This document shows, piece after piece, positions 11,088 to 24,000 of a DNA stretch of 64,000 nt. Position numbers and translations under genes: made by a program. The notes beneath the pieces are model-generated. The model was not told where the DNA came from, did not search any database, and saw only the letters and a list, made by a program, of their open reading frames with translations. The DNA comes from Rhizoctonia solani (taxonomy: Eukaryota; Basidiomycota; Agaricomycetes; Cantharellales; Ceratobasidiaceae). The DNA lies in the NCBI RefSeq assembly GCF_016906535.1, contig NC_057385.1:2728001-2792000 (forward strand). Reading direction: 5' to 3'. The first letter of the stretch is position 1; every line of letters begins with the position of its first letter.

Positions 11088-14049
11088 TTATTCTAATTCG
11101 TCTTCCTCTGCCAGTTCTTCCTCCGAGCTCGCATCAACCAAATCTCCTTCGTCTGCCCGCCTCCCTTCCCTCCTTGCTTTCTCCACAATCCCGCCAGGAA
11201 CTCGGGGGTACTTGCGTCATTCAGGGCTTGTCTTCGCGTACTCGAATGAATCGCGGAAAACGTAAACTGAGGCCTCGGTCCCCGGCTACGAACCCCTTGG
11301 AGCCTGAGATATCGGTGACAGGGTGATGCTACAGATTACTTGATATGTGTCATACAGACCCATGGCACACTTTACTTACTCGGCACCCTTGATCTCCCAT
11401 ACCTCACTTGGCTTGAACCATACAGGAGGGACAAGCCCTTGTACTTTGTCACGCAACGAACCTTTACGCAAATACAACCCTCACCATTCGTATTGACCCC
11501 TGCGTACGGGGTCTTGGAACATGTCCCCGCCTCTTCAGAATACCTTTCGTTTAAAGCCTATCCCGGATGGTCAGTATCCGGCTCTGTACGTGTAGCTTCG
11601 AGCCTACCTTGTAGAATGCATCGGAGAATCCGCTCATGCATTGCATACACCTATAAATTCACCAGCGTTGGCGTCCCAAAGGCCGAGCAGGATAGGCGAC
11701 CACCACCCCGCCTTTCGTCCAATACCGTGCCAGCCTCCGATTGGTACCAGATCCAGCGAATCCCCAATGCCTTCAACATAATCTTTCTTGAGCTTCAACC
11801 AGGCCGACGTGCGTTTATCTGAGGCAGAGTTCCCTATGAATAATGGTCCGAATCAAGTTTGCCCTGCTTACCAGGCTCGTAGGTCGCGGGAAGCGGTTTC
11901 TTTCTCCTCTTGCTAGGACCGCCGTTTTCTCTGTAGTCTCGAAAACTTCACCACTATCCAACAACTTGGAGGGGGGGGGGGTTCAATTCGAGTATATTTT
12001 TAATAGCGCTTCCTTACTTACCTTGATCATCAGACCTTCACACTGACTCGCCACGGCCCTTTCCCAAAACTCTTCGACCGCTTCGTGACCATCTTCGCTC
12101 TCCACGCTCTCCGCATGCGCAAGACGAGAACAAAACGGATCTTCAGGAACGAGCGGAGGAAATCGCTCTCGCAACAACCATCGACGCTCTCTAAATGCCT
12201 TGTCCAGTAGTACCTGCGCCCCCCGCCAATTCAGTATGGATCGAGTGCTGGTTGAATGGTCTAGAATACGCGCACCTCTCCGTTCAGGTACATCAAATCA
12301 AACGCATACACGCACACGGTAGCTTTGACGTCCTTTAAACTAACACCTTTTCGTGGCCGATTGGATAGTTCTTGGAACGTTCTGATCGTGCCTGTGTGTG
12401 GATCTACCGCTACAACTTCGGCATCGAGGATGAACGAGTCAAGTTTCCCCTCTGATTGGGAAATGAGTGTTTGCGTCATTTGCACGATATCCGGATACTA
12501 CATCAAAGGTCGGTTCCCAGCAAGACATGGAACAAAAAAAGTCAAACTACATTACCTTTTGAGTCATATCTTCGAGGTGACGACTGAACAAGCGAATGGA
12601 TACTTTTTCGGCGTTCCGAGATGCGTGAACCTGTACTCGTTGGCCGTCGTATTTGAACTCGGCTGTAAAAGCCAAATCCCCGAGCCGATCATATATTTCA
12701 TCCAGAGAGCGGGTCGGGGAGCCGAGAGTAGGATGCAGTGGTATTCCTGCCATCAGCCTAACCCATAAGCTTAGTATTGACGCACGAATCCCTATCCTTA
12801 CCAACAGTGAGCTGAACGTTGTCTGATAGATGCTCGAGTCCTGAATCGAGCGCTGCATTGACAATATGCCCAAAATGAGGATGCCGAACGTAAACTTGTT
12901 TTACCAGCGTCTCCGCATCTATCATTTTCTGCCAGAGCTCGTGGTCTCTTTCCTTGAGCTTGGCTTTCCCTTTCCTTCACCCTCGACTCGCCAAGGACGT
13001 TCAGTTCCTCTCCGCTCGGAGGCGTCAAAGCCAACGCCCTTCCCAGCGCGGTCAGAATAGTCGCCTTGACCGCCCCGACTCAAGTTCAAACTCAACATCC
13101 GCACCAAATACCGTACTTCCTCCCCTCTCGCAGCCACTAACAACTTTTCGACAATTGACTGTTTTTGTTTCGCCGAAGTCTGTCCCTTTAGAGCGCTTAT
13201 CTTGAGCAGGTTGGCATGAACTGATGCGAGCTGGAGTGGCGGGGCTGGGTGGAGAGTGCGTACAGAAGATTTGGCCTCGAACGCGACGTCTCCTGGGTCC
13301 CCTATTTCAAGTCTAATTAGAGAGAGAGAAAAGTGCACCACTATGTCTGAAAACTTGCCTAGCTTGTTGGACATGGTCTTCAACGTCCCTGAAGAGATTC
13401 CGCTCACGCTCTGTATAGCCTTGTTCAGGGTGCTCGGCCCAATCTTTAGCTCCACACCCTCGTAGCTTGGTGCGACCGAGTTGCTGAGCAGGTACAAAGC
13501 AGGCAAAAGAGATTGACGTGCGTCATACCGAATGAGTAAACGTAGTGTGTTTACCAAGGTGTTTGTTATGGAAATCCGGGAGCGAGTAGATGACAGAGTA
13601 ACAAGAGCGTACGAGAGAAACGCATAGGGCGCGGGGAATCTAGCATCCCACGGACAAGGTGAAAGGGGGAACTCTAGAGGATCAGACGAAAGATCAGGTG
13701 TAAAGAGCAAGGGACTGGCGTTTGGATCTATATATTTGATCTGGTTGGACTCGGTCTCTTGTGGCGCAAGACCTTCAGCAAGGTATGTTGATTTTGGAAC
13801 AGCTGACAGAACGTCCTCTTGCACCTCTTTGGCGAGGGCTGATGCAGAGAACTCTTGTTTACCCTCGCATTCATCCTCCAAGCACAAATCTATGATCACT
13901 GTTTTGAGGTCGAGCTCGCGGTTCTCTTGCTTGGCCACGGCCGATCGCGAAGACGATGAAAAAAATGAATGTATAGTCTTTTGGTCACCAGTTTTGGACC
14001 TTTTTGTCGCCTTGGAAGATAGAACGGAAGATGAAGCTCGTTTAGGCAT
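11088..14049 (-). CDS. CDC9: ATP-dependent DNA ligase I (CDC9/LIG1)
   Basis: Joins Okazaki fragments and repair nicks. The start MPKRASSSV at 14049 is followed within the first 40 residues by QKTIHSFF, a PCNA-interacting (PIP) box. The DNA-binding domain follows (LLIRYDARQSLLPALYLLSN, GVELKIG). The adenylation domain shows AEFKYDGQRVQVH, motif I with the nucleotidyl-accepting Lys in KYDGQR, then LDAEVVAVD and VYAFDLMYLNG. Later come CEGLMIKV (motif IV-like) and, near the end, RFPRFIRVRED with an acidic tail to the TAA at 11088-11090. The size of the locus and the domain order fit a complete fungal ligase I with short introns. It is transcribed away from the membrane-protein gene at 14526, whose 3' end lies about 480 bp upstream. 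Confidence 0.95.
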
Positions 14050-14525
14050 GAGTATCAACGATGACAAGCTGGGTGGTGGTGATCTACAGAAATAGAGTGA
14101 CATCACACGAGTGGTCGATCGGAGATTAATTTCTCTAACAGGGTCTATTTTGATATGGTGTAACTGCACGATCACAACTTTTACCAATGAATTTGTTCCC
14201 ATTCCAAACGCACGAAATACCTGACTTCATGTCTATCACTAGGATAAAGTAGGCTTGCAGTTTGATAAGTTCAATCTAACTCTATGTTGACTATATATAA
14301 TTTATTGATACACGTGGCATACGCTAAGAATCTACACATTCATGTTACCAAACTATAATTAAGCATAAAGAATTGATCGAAGAAGATGTCCGTTTTTTCC
14401 TGCGCATATAATCATTGCGTGTTCGCCAGCGGGCGAGTCTAGGGTGTCCAACTGATGACTCTGCTATTTATAGAATCCACAGTGTGTAGAAAGGATAATA
14501 TATCGAAGGTGACTGATGGAACTAC

Positions 14526-16197
14526 TCATTGATAGGCTCGCTTGAAGGCAGAGTAGACCGAGTCCGAGTGTCTGTAACCTGTTCTACGTCGCTCAGGGTC
14601 GATAGTGGGCTCCCGGGCGGAATATAAGTTAACTAGAGAAGACATAAAGTTGAAATAGGATCCTCTGGTCTGTTTGAATGAGACTCTGGGTGGTGGGGTT
14701 TCGAGTTTGGTTTTGATCGTTTCCGACATATTTGAGACCTCAGGTGTGGTAACTCTAGTAGAAGGTGAGGTAGTAGGCAAAGGGAAGGATGCCGAAGTTC
14801 GATAGAGTCCCACTGTGTTAGCTTGGTAGTTAGGTGGAGAAGCATGTGAGTTAGGTTCCGCGGGCCCCGTACTCCTTTTGGGAATAGCTTCAGGCAAGAC
14901 TCTATAGGTATATTGATTCGATAATGCGGTAGCAATTACGTTGACAGTAATCTGTGCACAATATAAGTTTAAATGATACGTTATTAAGCTATAAGTGTGC
15001 TTACTTCGAAGGCGCCCATGGATACCAGTATTCGGACATGTTGGCCCGGCAATAATATCACGATCGTAGCGAAATTAACAGTCCCGGCAATCAATGACAG
15101 TGCCACGAATCTAAGAACAAAATTAACTGGGGTCATTGAAAGTGGTGATATGGATACTCACAATGTTTGCAAGCGAAACACTTTGGACAATGCATCGTTC
15201 GTTGAGGTTTGATTGAAAAGAGGCCAAACGAACGCGATTGCTAAAGTCGCCTTGATTAATTTAAAGTAAAAAGTCATTTTCATGATTATTTGTCAATATA
15301 GAAAGCTCTTACCCCCAAGAGTATATTATAATTGAAGAAGAGGAAGGTTCTTTAGAATCTAGTTTCAGTTCCTAATTCTAGAAAGAGCAGTAAAAACGTA
15401 CATAGCTGGTTTCACAATGCTAACACATTCTATATCCAGGGTTAAATTTGATTCGCCTGTTGTGATCATTGCAATAAACAACGCGTATAACTTGAGGAAA
15501 CAGTTAAAATTGCATATTGGGGGGCAGCTATTTGGCTCACAGGAAGAAATAGAGGTATATATCCAAGAATGATGATCGACCTAGTTCTTGAGGTCCTATC
15601 TATTCTCCATGTATCTAGAATCTAATCAATAGTCCATAGTTTGTTCGAACACCGGCTTGCAAGCTTGCTCACCTTTTCTATGTATAATATATATCCCAGT
15701 GTCTTGCTCAGGAGATAGAACACTAAGCTCAGAATCACTCCAGTGGCGCAAGCTGTCCTAGTTACTTCTGCGCCACTTCCCGAAACGAAAATCCCGCCTT
15801 GTTAAATTCACATTTGTATTTAAGGACTCCGCCTATATGTCTTATTGCTGGGCACTCACCAATAAACACAAATGACCAAGAGCTGATATAAAAAAGCTGT
15901 ACGTAGATGTCTTCCCAGGCTGCGTCCGTTCGTTGTTCTGTAAGACCGACACTTTGGCGTTTTCGATCTTGCTGATAATAGAACGATATGACCGAAGCAC
16001 CAAGAAGGTGGACCAAACCCGAAGCGAGACTCTTCATAGTCGACCTTTTTTGGTTTAGTTAACAATGGAGTTCCGCTATAGGGTTGGACTCGCGATAGTG
16101 TCGCTAATGTGAGCGATATCCAGATAGGTGATATTGGTATAGGCCAGCTATTAACGTCGAGACATGAAAGGGGAGTATATTGTTGGGCTTGACCCAT
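14526..16197 (-). CDS. Multi-pass membrane protein, family A copy 1
   Basis: Several hydrophobic segments are spread over short exons: LASGLVHLLGASVISFYY near 16030, VQLFYISSWSFVFIG near 15860, ATLAIAFVWPLF near 15250, RFVALSLIAGTVNFATIVIL near 15100 and ITVNVIATALSN near 14940. A hydrophilic Ser/Thr/Pro-rich tail of about 120 residues ends at 14526. The pattern (about seven helices, then a long cytosolic tail) is shared with the + strand gene at 34973, including the WPL(F/L) motif followed by a basic loop and a helix with SxIxxxxNxAT-like sequence. I do not recognise a named family. It resembles uncharacterised agaricomycete integral membrane proteins. The start may be ATG at 16197 (GQAQQYTPLS) or 16037 (MKSLASGLV); exon joins between 15300 and 15760 are not resolved. 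Confidence 0.5.
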
Positions 16198-16683
16198 CGG
16201 ACTTTTTATTCTTTAGACCGGACCGAATGGTTTTCAGTGCAGGTTACTATTGTATATGCCGTTTATTATAGTTTAAGTAACAGATAGATCGGGTAGTCCT
16301 CGAAGAATTCAGAGGGCGCATAGAATTTGTGCAACCACCGAATGTGGTATAAATTAAACCTTAATTCCCGGCTATCAAGAGAACCCAAGGCTCAACTCTG
16401 AAAGGAAAAGAAAGATGTTTGCAAGGATCAGACCACGTGCGTAGTCACTTTTGGCTTTACTCAGTCGTGTGAAGGGATCTCTATATAGATCAAGGTCAGG
16501 ATGACGCTCACGAGTGATATGATTTGGTGACAAGTATTGGGGTTGATCGATCTTCCTCCGTTTTATATTACCATTACCTGAGTAGTTTCTGTGTGCGCAT
16601 TTATGTTCATTTTGTTGTAATTGATTTCACAGTTGGCATAAAACCGTGTAAACAATTGGACCTTGTCTACTATACCCTAATTT

Positions 16684-18651
16684 CTACACATCTAGAGTCT
16701 GCGGAATACCTAGAAAAGGATCTTTGCACTCCTTTGACCCATGCCATTGAACGACCTCAAATCGATGATTAACCCCATTCAAAGCAGGAATGCATACGCC
16801 CTCCTTGCTGCAGCCTCCTGTGTCCACCATAGGCTGAATAAACACTACTCGAGCGACGCGAGAATGTAACAACGACATGCTACACATGATGCACGGTTCA
16901 TGGGTAATAAATATGGTAAGGCCTGTAAGAAGATAAGCCGCTCCATTGCGACGTTCCATTGCCACAGTCTCAGCCCTTGGCCATAGTTCGGCAACCTGAC
17001 GTACGGCTACTTGGGCAGCATGTCGTAGTGGGTGTCCTAAGGATTGCCTCGCGTCATAGGCTGTAACAATTGGTCCAACCACACCTAGAGGGGGTTTGAT
17101 ATGAACGCCGATTGGGAGCTATCCGTTTCGTAAATTTCATTTAGCAAACATCATACTTTCCAACAACTCACCTCTCCGGTGTTCTTGGCTTGCAACGCTG
17201 CAGAAATGGCTGCATTGATACCCGACTTCAACCATTCAGTTTCCTCTGGAGTCCATATGTGCTCTTCAGCTATAATATGTGGATTGTAGTTAACCGGCCA
17301 TAGTTCGTTCTGCGGATACCTCGTTACAACCAGCGAAGATTTTCTGGATTATTTACTATTTACCTTTCTAATGAGTTGTTCTTGTGAGTTAGCGACGCGT
17401 TTTGGCACTTGGATTATATATGGAGAACCTACACCCTCTGGTAGCTGAGGAAGCAGTGTCTCAGGGGTGCCAGCGGACGAGAGAATGATTGATTTTTTGC
17501 CTATGGGGAATCGTTTATTAGCTAATTTCTGATACAAATGTAACATATTTTACCGTTGATTGTTCTCACTCGCTTGAGATGCTTAAGATCATCTGTATCT
17601 AACCCATTCTTCCTCACTGTACTGCAAATCAATGTTGAGATTCGATTATGCCTCCATGACAATGAACTCACTCCATAAACGATTTCAGAAGAGAGGGTAT
17701 TGTTACGTCCACAGCCCAGACATCCACTTGATTGAAACTCACTGTTAGTACGCTAGCAAAAGAAATCGAAATAGACGTACTGGTTGTTATTGGCATTCCA
17801 GGTGCCTCTTCCTGTTCGTCTTGACTGAGTACCTTGACCACTTGAAATAGCGGTTTGCTCATAACTCCCTCCAGAGTTGTGGTCCTCCCTTCTAATACTT
17901 TATCCACATCGATATCTTCTACATCTACAGAGAGCCCAAAAGGCAATGGCTGTGATTCTTCCCAAGGTAGCAGTAAGTCTGGGGGAATTGTCGAATCCCC
18001 TTGCATATGGAACCATAGCTTATCATCGCTGCCATAATATATGCATAACTCATCTCCTGGATCGATCTGTCTTGTAGTTCTATACTCAATTGTTTTTGCC
18101 TTCTTGTCCAATTGGTATGAAACATTTGGCTCGCGCGAGTGATTGAAAATCGAGCCTAAGCACTAAGATGATTGGATAGAAATTAAAGGATCCAGGGATA
18201 CTTACCTAGCCCAAGTGGCAGGGCCATGAATGAGTTTCCACAATCGTTCCATACGAACGTGTAGTGGTCAACCACAGTACGCCTAGCATGAGTGTATTCT
18301 TCAGTACTGAACAATAGGACCGGACTGATGTCGATTAAAGTTCGGGCTGGTATACTCGATGTTGCTATGCTTACGGAAAGTTTAAGAGGAAAATGGTTGA
18401 AAACGAATACATGACCGACCAAATACACCTCTACCCTTTTCTTCGATGGTGCGAATAACCAGGCCCGCTGTATTAAGGTGTCTGATAACCATATCTTCCA
18501 ATGGGTATTTAGATAAGTTATTTTCACACCTGATGCAGTTTTTTTAGCATATCTAGTGGTAATATCTTTCGGATCTAGAAAAGCAGAAATTCTTACATGA
18601 TCGTGGCTTGGCCGTTAGAAACTTCATGTCACACGTGATATCGATCGACAT
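16684..18651 (-). CDS. TAD3: SET-domain protein fused to tRNA adenosine deaminase subunit TAD3
   Basis: The N-terminal half is a small SET domain: [42 protein letters not shown], then [16 protein letters not shown] and GDELCIYYG (the NHSxxPN and ExLxxxY core). It is most like compact fungal SET proteins such as S. pombe Set7. The C-terminal half is TAD3/ADAT3: [39 protein letters not shown] and [23 protein letters not shown], ending [13 protein letters not shown]. The zinc ligands His and PCxxC are kept. The catalytic Glu of TAD2-type deaminases is absent, as expected of the TAD3 partner. A canonical intron (TACTAAC branch site, about 17721-17779) joins the two halves in phase, so one polypeptide is likely. 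TAD2/TAD3 makes inosine-34 in tRNAs, including tRNA-Arg(ACG). The true start is uncertain (ATG at 18651 or 18492). Confidence 0.85.
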
Positions 18652-19247
18652 GATTTGTCATTTTAGCTTTATAACTTGCCGCACTTCTATGATAGAGTCT
18701 ATAAACTCTGAAAGTCGGTTGGCCCATCAGCAATATGTAGGAGCAAAGATATGATCGGTATCGTTGGGTTCGGATGCTGAGTGTTGTAATCACATTTCTG
18801 GGGATGGACAGAGTTTAAGAATGAAATCGGGTCCTTTTGTGATATTCAAAAAGGCTCTTGCCCACGCTGCAGCGCAGCCATCTTGAGGCCTGAGTAGGGT
18901 TGACTAGGACTGGTTGGTTGACAAACACAATAACTGTTTGATTAGGCATATTTCCAATTGGCGAGGTCTCAGTAATATAAAGGCAAATAGTTCCATGTCA
19001 CCAAGGCGCTACCACATGTGCGTAAGGAAGTTGGTGAGATGTTTATGGTTTAACACGGTATTGGAAACCTAGAGTCATCTATATTAATTAATTAATTAAT
19101 TCACAATACATCGTTCGTATCCTTAGCAGTCCAGTGAATCGATTAACAAGCGTAGGGCACTGGCCTCTGGCAATTCCATGTCGTGGTCACTATTGGGGGG
19201 ACTAATAATATTGAGTGCTTCTGAGCAACATCTCTGTTAGATATTTG
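18652..19247. other. Intergenic, no gene seen
   Basis: About 600 bp between two minus-strand genes. It is AT-rich and holds a short (ATTA)n tract at about 19082-19101. I see no coding sequence or RNA gene. Confidence 0.5.
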
Positions 19248-21079
19248 TCAATCACCGATGCCAGAGTAATGAGGATATAGTCGTACAATTACGAGCGGAG
19301 TCATGCTGAAATGTGGTATAGTATTGAATGCAGCAGCCAGGTGGCCCATCGACAACGCTGCAGCTAGGCGATCTTGGGAGGAGTTAGGAATAATATTGGC
19401 GTCAAGTAAACGGATCTTGGCCGAATATGCTAGCATATAGACTACTATCATGCTGGGGTTGGTAGGACCATTGTCCGTAGGTGATGTGGACTCTTGGTAT
19501 GATAAACTAGGAAGCCTTTCGATGAACCTCGAGATACTTTGGTCGACGCGCTGAAATATGTCACCTCCTTGAGATTATATTGAGACAAATAAACAAATGA
19601 ATAATCTGGACATTCCAACCCACCGAGTGACTGGCTAGTGCGAGAGTCGTCATACAGCAACGCTGCGACTCCAAAAAACGACATGCTTTTCAAACGCATC
19701 GCGAAAATAGAGTTCATACTGGAGTCTTGAGTAATGCTACGACTCCCTAGGAGCAGTTCGCCGATATTGAGACCTATGGTGTCTAATTGGGGAGAGTTCT
19801 GGTACGTGGTATGAATAAGGGTGCAATGGTTCGTGGACCCAGACTCACTCGCTCATAAGAATCTTCGGTAAGCGGAAACGAGGTAATAAGGCCCCTGGCC
19901 CTCTCTAATCCAGATTCCGTATCCCCAATGCAAGCCCGCAACTCGGGTCTTAAAGCAGAAGGTAATTTGGTGGCTATTTCTACCATTTCATTGCTAGCAA
20001 ACGCTAACCACCAGGACATGCATCGGTCATAGTGCTCCCGGATACTGCCAGCTGGTACTAGGAATGTACTCCCTGAGCCAGAGCTTGTACTTCCCGGGCT
20101 ACCACTGTCACTATCATTAGCCCAGCGATGAGCTGCAATAGTATGGAGCCCGCATGATACCGCTAAAAGACATAAAATAAGTTTCATACCGAAGCTAGTT
20201 GTATATTAACACCCACCGAATCTGATAGCGCTACTGACGAGCCAGTGGGCTTCCGCGAACTTGCCAACCTGAAGCAAGTACTGTGCGGCAAGTGCAGGAG
20301 CACAAACTACTCCAGCAATGAGATCGCGTGCACCTTCGAGGGACATGTGGACACCACTGTGGATTCGCTTTAATAATGCACATTTGAGTTCTTCTAACTC
20401 CTGGAGTGTTGGGCGAGTGTCTGAGTTTGCCGACAAGCTGAGGATGTGACACGCTACGAGATTCATGGCATGTAACAGAGGCCGTGGAGGTGACCTAAGC
20501 GTTTAATATCGAGATAAAGGTTATAGTATCGTCTATTAGCTATCATAGTTGGCCGCCTAAATGCATTGTTAGTCCAACGTCAGAAACTAGGGCATTACCT
20601 GGGAAGCGCACTCACAATATATCCTGCAACCAGTCCGCCACCTCCCCGGAATTGGGATCGATCAAAGGAGAACTAGGAGTTGATGCTTGACTACTCGGCT
20701 CTGATAGATGTGAGTTGAATGATAATTGAGTTTGATTGGCACCTAATATAACCCGACTTGTAGCTACTCACGAGAAGTATGTACGCTCATGTTGTTCAAC
20801 ACGGTCTCGAGCTCCTGTACACGAGTTTGCAGAGTTTGGATTCGACTTTGACCAGTGGGTGCTGTATCTGGTGCGGTGGATGTGGGGGCATATTCGCACT
20901 GAATGTGAGAGCGAACGCAACCACTGCATGAAGGCTGCTCTCCATCGCACTTCTGCATGTACCAGTCGATCAGTTATACGCATGTAAATCGTTACACGCC
21001 TTAGACGTACCTTCTTCCTTAGGTGACATGGTAGGCAAGCCCGGCCACGCTGAATTCGGCCACTGGCGTTGGTGCTCAT
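19248..21079 (-). CDS. Zn(II)2Cys6 fungal transcription factor
   Basis: Starts MSTNASGRIQRGRACLPCHLRKKV, then an intron, then KCDGEQPSCSGCVRSHIQCEY. Together this is the six-cysteine binuclear zinc cluster (CxxC-x6-C ... CxxC-x6-C) that binds CGG half-sites. A linker rich in Thr/Ala/Pro follows, then a helix RIQTLQTRVQELETVLNNM that probably dimerises as a coiled coil. The rest resembles the helical middle-homology region of such factors: SLSANSDTRPTLQELEELKCALLKRIH, APALAAQYLLQVGKFAEAHWLVSSA, then YSAKIRLLDANIIPNSSQDR and LAAALSMGHLAAAF near the end. Exon joins are short GT-AG introns. The stop is at 19248. Target genes cannot be inferred; no metabolic cluster surrounds it. Confidence 0.85.
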
Positions 21080-24000
21080 GGTTTATTTATCAGGTTCAAG
21101 GAAGCGAGATACAAGTATGTGTTCATTGCTCGGATAAGTTTCTCACTTTTAAAGGTCTCTCGTACGCCTAGGTCCGCTTTACTCGAAACTTGGCGGCGAT
21201 TTGTAAATTCCCAAGCCATCCTTGGCTATGTTAGCGTAGCAAGGCGAGTATACGCTCACCGCCCTAGATCGAGCTCTGACTAAATTGAATTAGTCGACAC
21301 TGTTGACAAATCGATCTTTTGCATTCTATATCCTTATATTAGCGCGAGGAGACGGAGCGCCTGGGCCGCCGCCGACTTGGACTTTGAATTGATGCTTACT
21401 TTTGTATGAGCTAGATTAGCCTTTCGAGGCGGGATATACGCATGCCTATACCTATCTGAGATCGATAAGCCAGCGTGCGAATTAGCCAGAAAGATTTATT
21501 TGGATTGTATATCCCCATACGCAATCATCGGCAAGCCCCATAACGAGAATATGACTGGCCGCAGCCACTGAGCACCGTGAGTTTTCATTTTCGGACACTG
21601 CTCTTCGGATGTTAATTACCCATATATCTAGCTGTCCACGTTCAGGACTCGATGGACGACCGTACATCCTCAAATAAGCTCGTATGTGCACCCATGGGCT
21701 GAGGCGTGGATTAGCATCTATTGAAATGCGCATCATCGGAGAGCCTACATCGGAGAAGCCTATTGACGAATTCGCGCGAACTTCACAGCTAGGATTCGAA
21801 AGACCGCGATCATATTGTGCCAAATGTAATTCGAATTACGCACACGGAGTGCGTGGCAGCGGCTTGGTCCTGTGGCTAATTGGGCAACAGTAACAAAAAT
21901 GGATTGATACGCGCATCTTTTGAAGCAATGATCCTTTAAATAAATATAATTAGCAGCTCATTTTTAGGTCCAATACACAGCATTTTAAGGTTATCGACTC
22001 AAAAAAAAAATTCTCATCGCAAGCATGCATTTGACGCTGCCAAGCAACTACCTGCACCAGTTGATATGAGATATCTTAGCTTTAGGGCGTCGTAACTTAG
22101 TGCACAGCACGTGCCGTCATTTCAATGCCTTCGCCCAGTGTAGCAATTATCATTCGCTGGCGCAACGCGTTCGCGGTACCAATGCTTGCAAGAAAGAGTC
22201 ATGCCTAGCTATAACCTATCGACTGGTTCGGTCACGAACTTCCTAGGAGGCTTATCACTATAATCAGTTGTAGCTTACACATATATCAACTAAGATACGG
22301 GAACTCAGGAATAGTAGAGCCTTGTGAAACTAAGCAACCCGTTCTTGGGCAGAAGCCTCCTACTCCCAAGCTTTTATTCTGCCCAAGGGAATATGCTATG
22401 TTCTTGGTCCCTCTCGGAGAATACCTATATCCTCCGCCGTGCAACTTAGAGAGCATAGGCTCACGAGATTGAATACTAATACATACACGAACGTTTACAC
22501 GAAAAGGCTCGCAGCTTGAAATCAGACGAAATTATCCCAAGAGTGTTTCTCTGGAATCAAATGAATCGGGGACTTCAGGTGTACGAAACCAGCGAATACA
22601 TTCAAATGTGACATGCGCAAATTACGAAGAAATAGCTCACAAAGTTGTTGCGACTTACTAACGCGAGTGCTCGCTCAGTGGGTGGTCTCTGGTGGCATTG
22701 TGCGCGCCCCCTTACGCCTCCAATGCGTCACTCCACCGCATTCAACTCGTGCTTGTGCTTGTGCTATCTGCCCTGGATATTGAGAAAGGATTGAAGTTAA
22801 GCGAAACGCGATTGCAAATCACCGTCAGGCTACGTCTAGTCAATAAATGAGTTGTACGACCCTGTACTCCCGGCAATTCACTTCCAAGTAGAGATGTTTT
22901 CAAGGTTAGTAGTCAATGCCATAGTTCTGACCAAGTTCGATTTGGTCGAAGTCGTGTATCTGTTGGGGGGAGTGGGATCCGCCTATTTTAGTACTAACTA
23001 TACTGAAATGGCGCTGATGATGTACTAATTTTATGGAGCAGGTCTATCCTCCGGACAACTTGCACTAAATATAGCTCAGATTATTGTCTATTTTCTTAAA
23101 TTGAATCGAACCGTAAATGGTCGCTTTGAGAGAACATATATCTTGGTAAAGTACGAAAAATATAGTTGAACTCCGCAGCTGAATCAGACTTTCGGCACCC
23201 GCTCAATTCATATACTATAGTCCATTCTGATCTATCCCAGCCTACTTTGCGTATCAATTACACCGCCTGGTGGAAGTAGACCGAGGCGCGAATTCTTTTA
23301 GGCTATCCTGAGTTTAGCTATCCTCGTTAGTAAGACTCAGCGGACACCCGCGCTCCTCGGTCGTTCCATTCCATTTTGAATCAGCAGGAACTCCTCGACG
23401 TTCTCGTATTATCAACTTCTGTAGTCCGTTAGCGACATAGTCTTGGCACCCGGAAGATGAAAATACGATGCATATCCCCCCCTCTCTCTGTGCACACACC
23501 GACATACGCCACTGATACGGCACGCATTAACGGGGAGAATTATCGCGATCATCTCACACAGGCTATTTGGTGACTGTTTAGAGTCGCCTCGGCTCTTGAA
23601 TCCCCATTGACTATACACAAAAAACCTTGTCCCTAACACTATGATTATACTATGCCGGAGCTCCCTATCCCTGAAAACGAGGCAAATTCAGCCTACACAC
23701 TCGATCACTTCCGGCAAGGTGGGCGTAACTCGGGATGAAGACTGCGCGTCGGTGCACACAAGCTCAAATCCTACGACCTGTATCTTCCAATGATCATGAG
23801 AGTGAGAGGGCTGGACAGAATACCATATCAGTATACTTGTACTCGACAATGCATTTCGGATAGATACATTTCAAGTTGAATGTAAGACAGCCCCCGTGAA
23901 CGCCTATTCTCTCCCCAAGGAATGATTGGCGACACTCGGTACACGGTCATTCTAATTACCTATGCAGCCAGTAGGAAACCTTGGCGGCAATCGTGGCGGC

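Noticed and set aside
11340..11822. 160-codon plus frame
   Set aside because: It is antisense to the C-terminal exons of DNA ligase I, whose protein motifs are clear.
4882..11983. Runs of nine to ten G near 4882 and 11972
   Set aside because: Isolated homopolymers without the spaced G-tracts of a quadruplex. The second lies in or next to a ligase intron; no function is supported.
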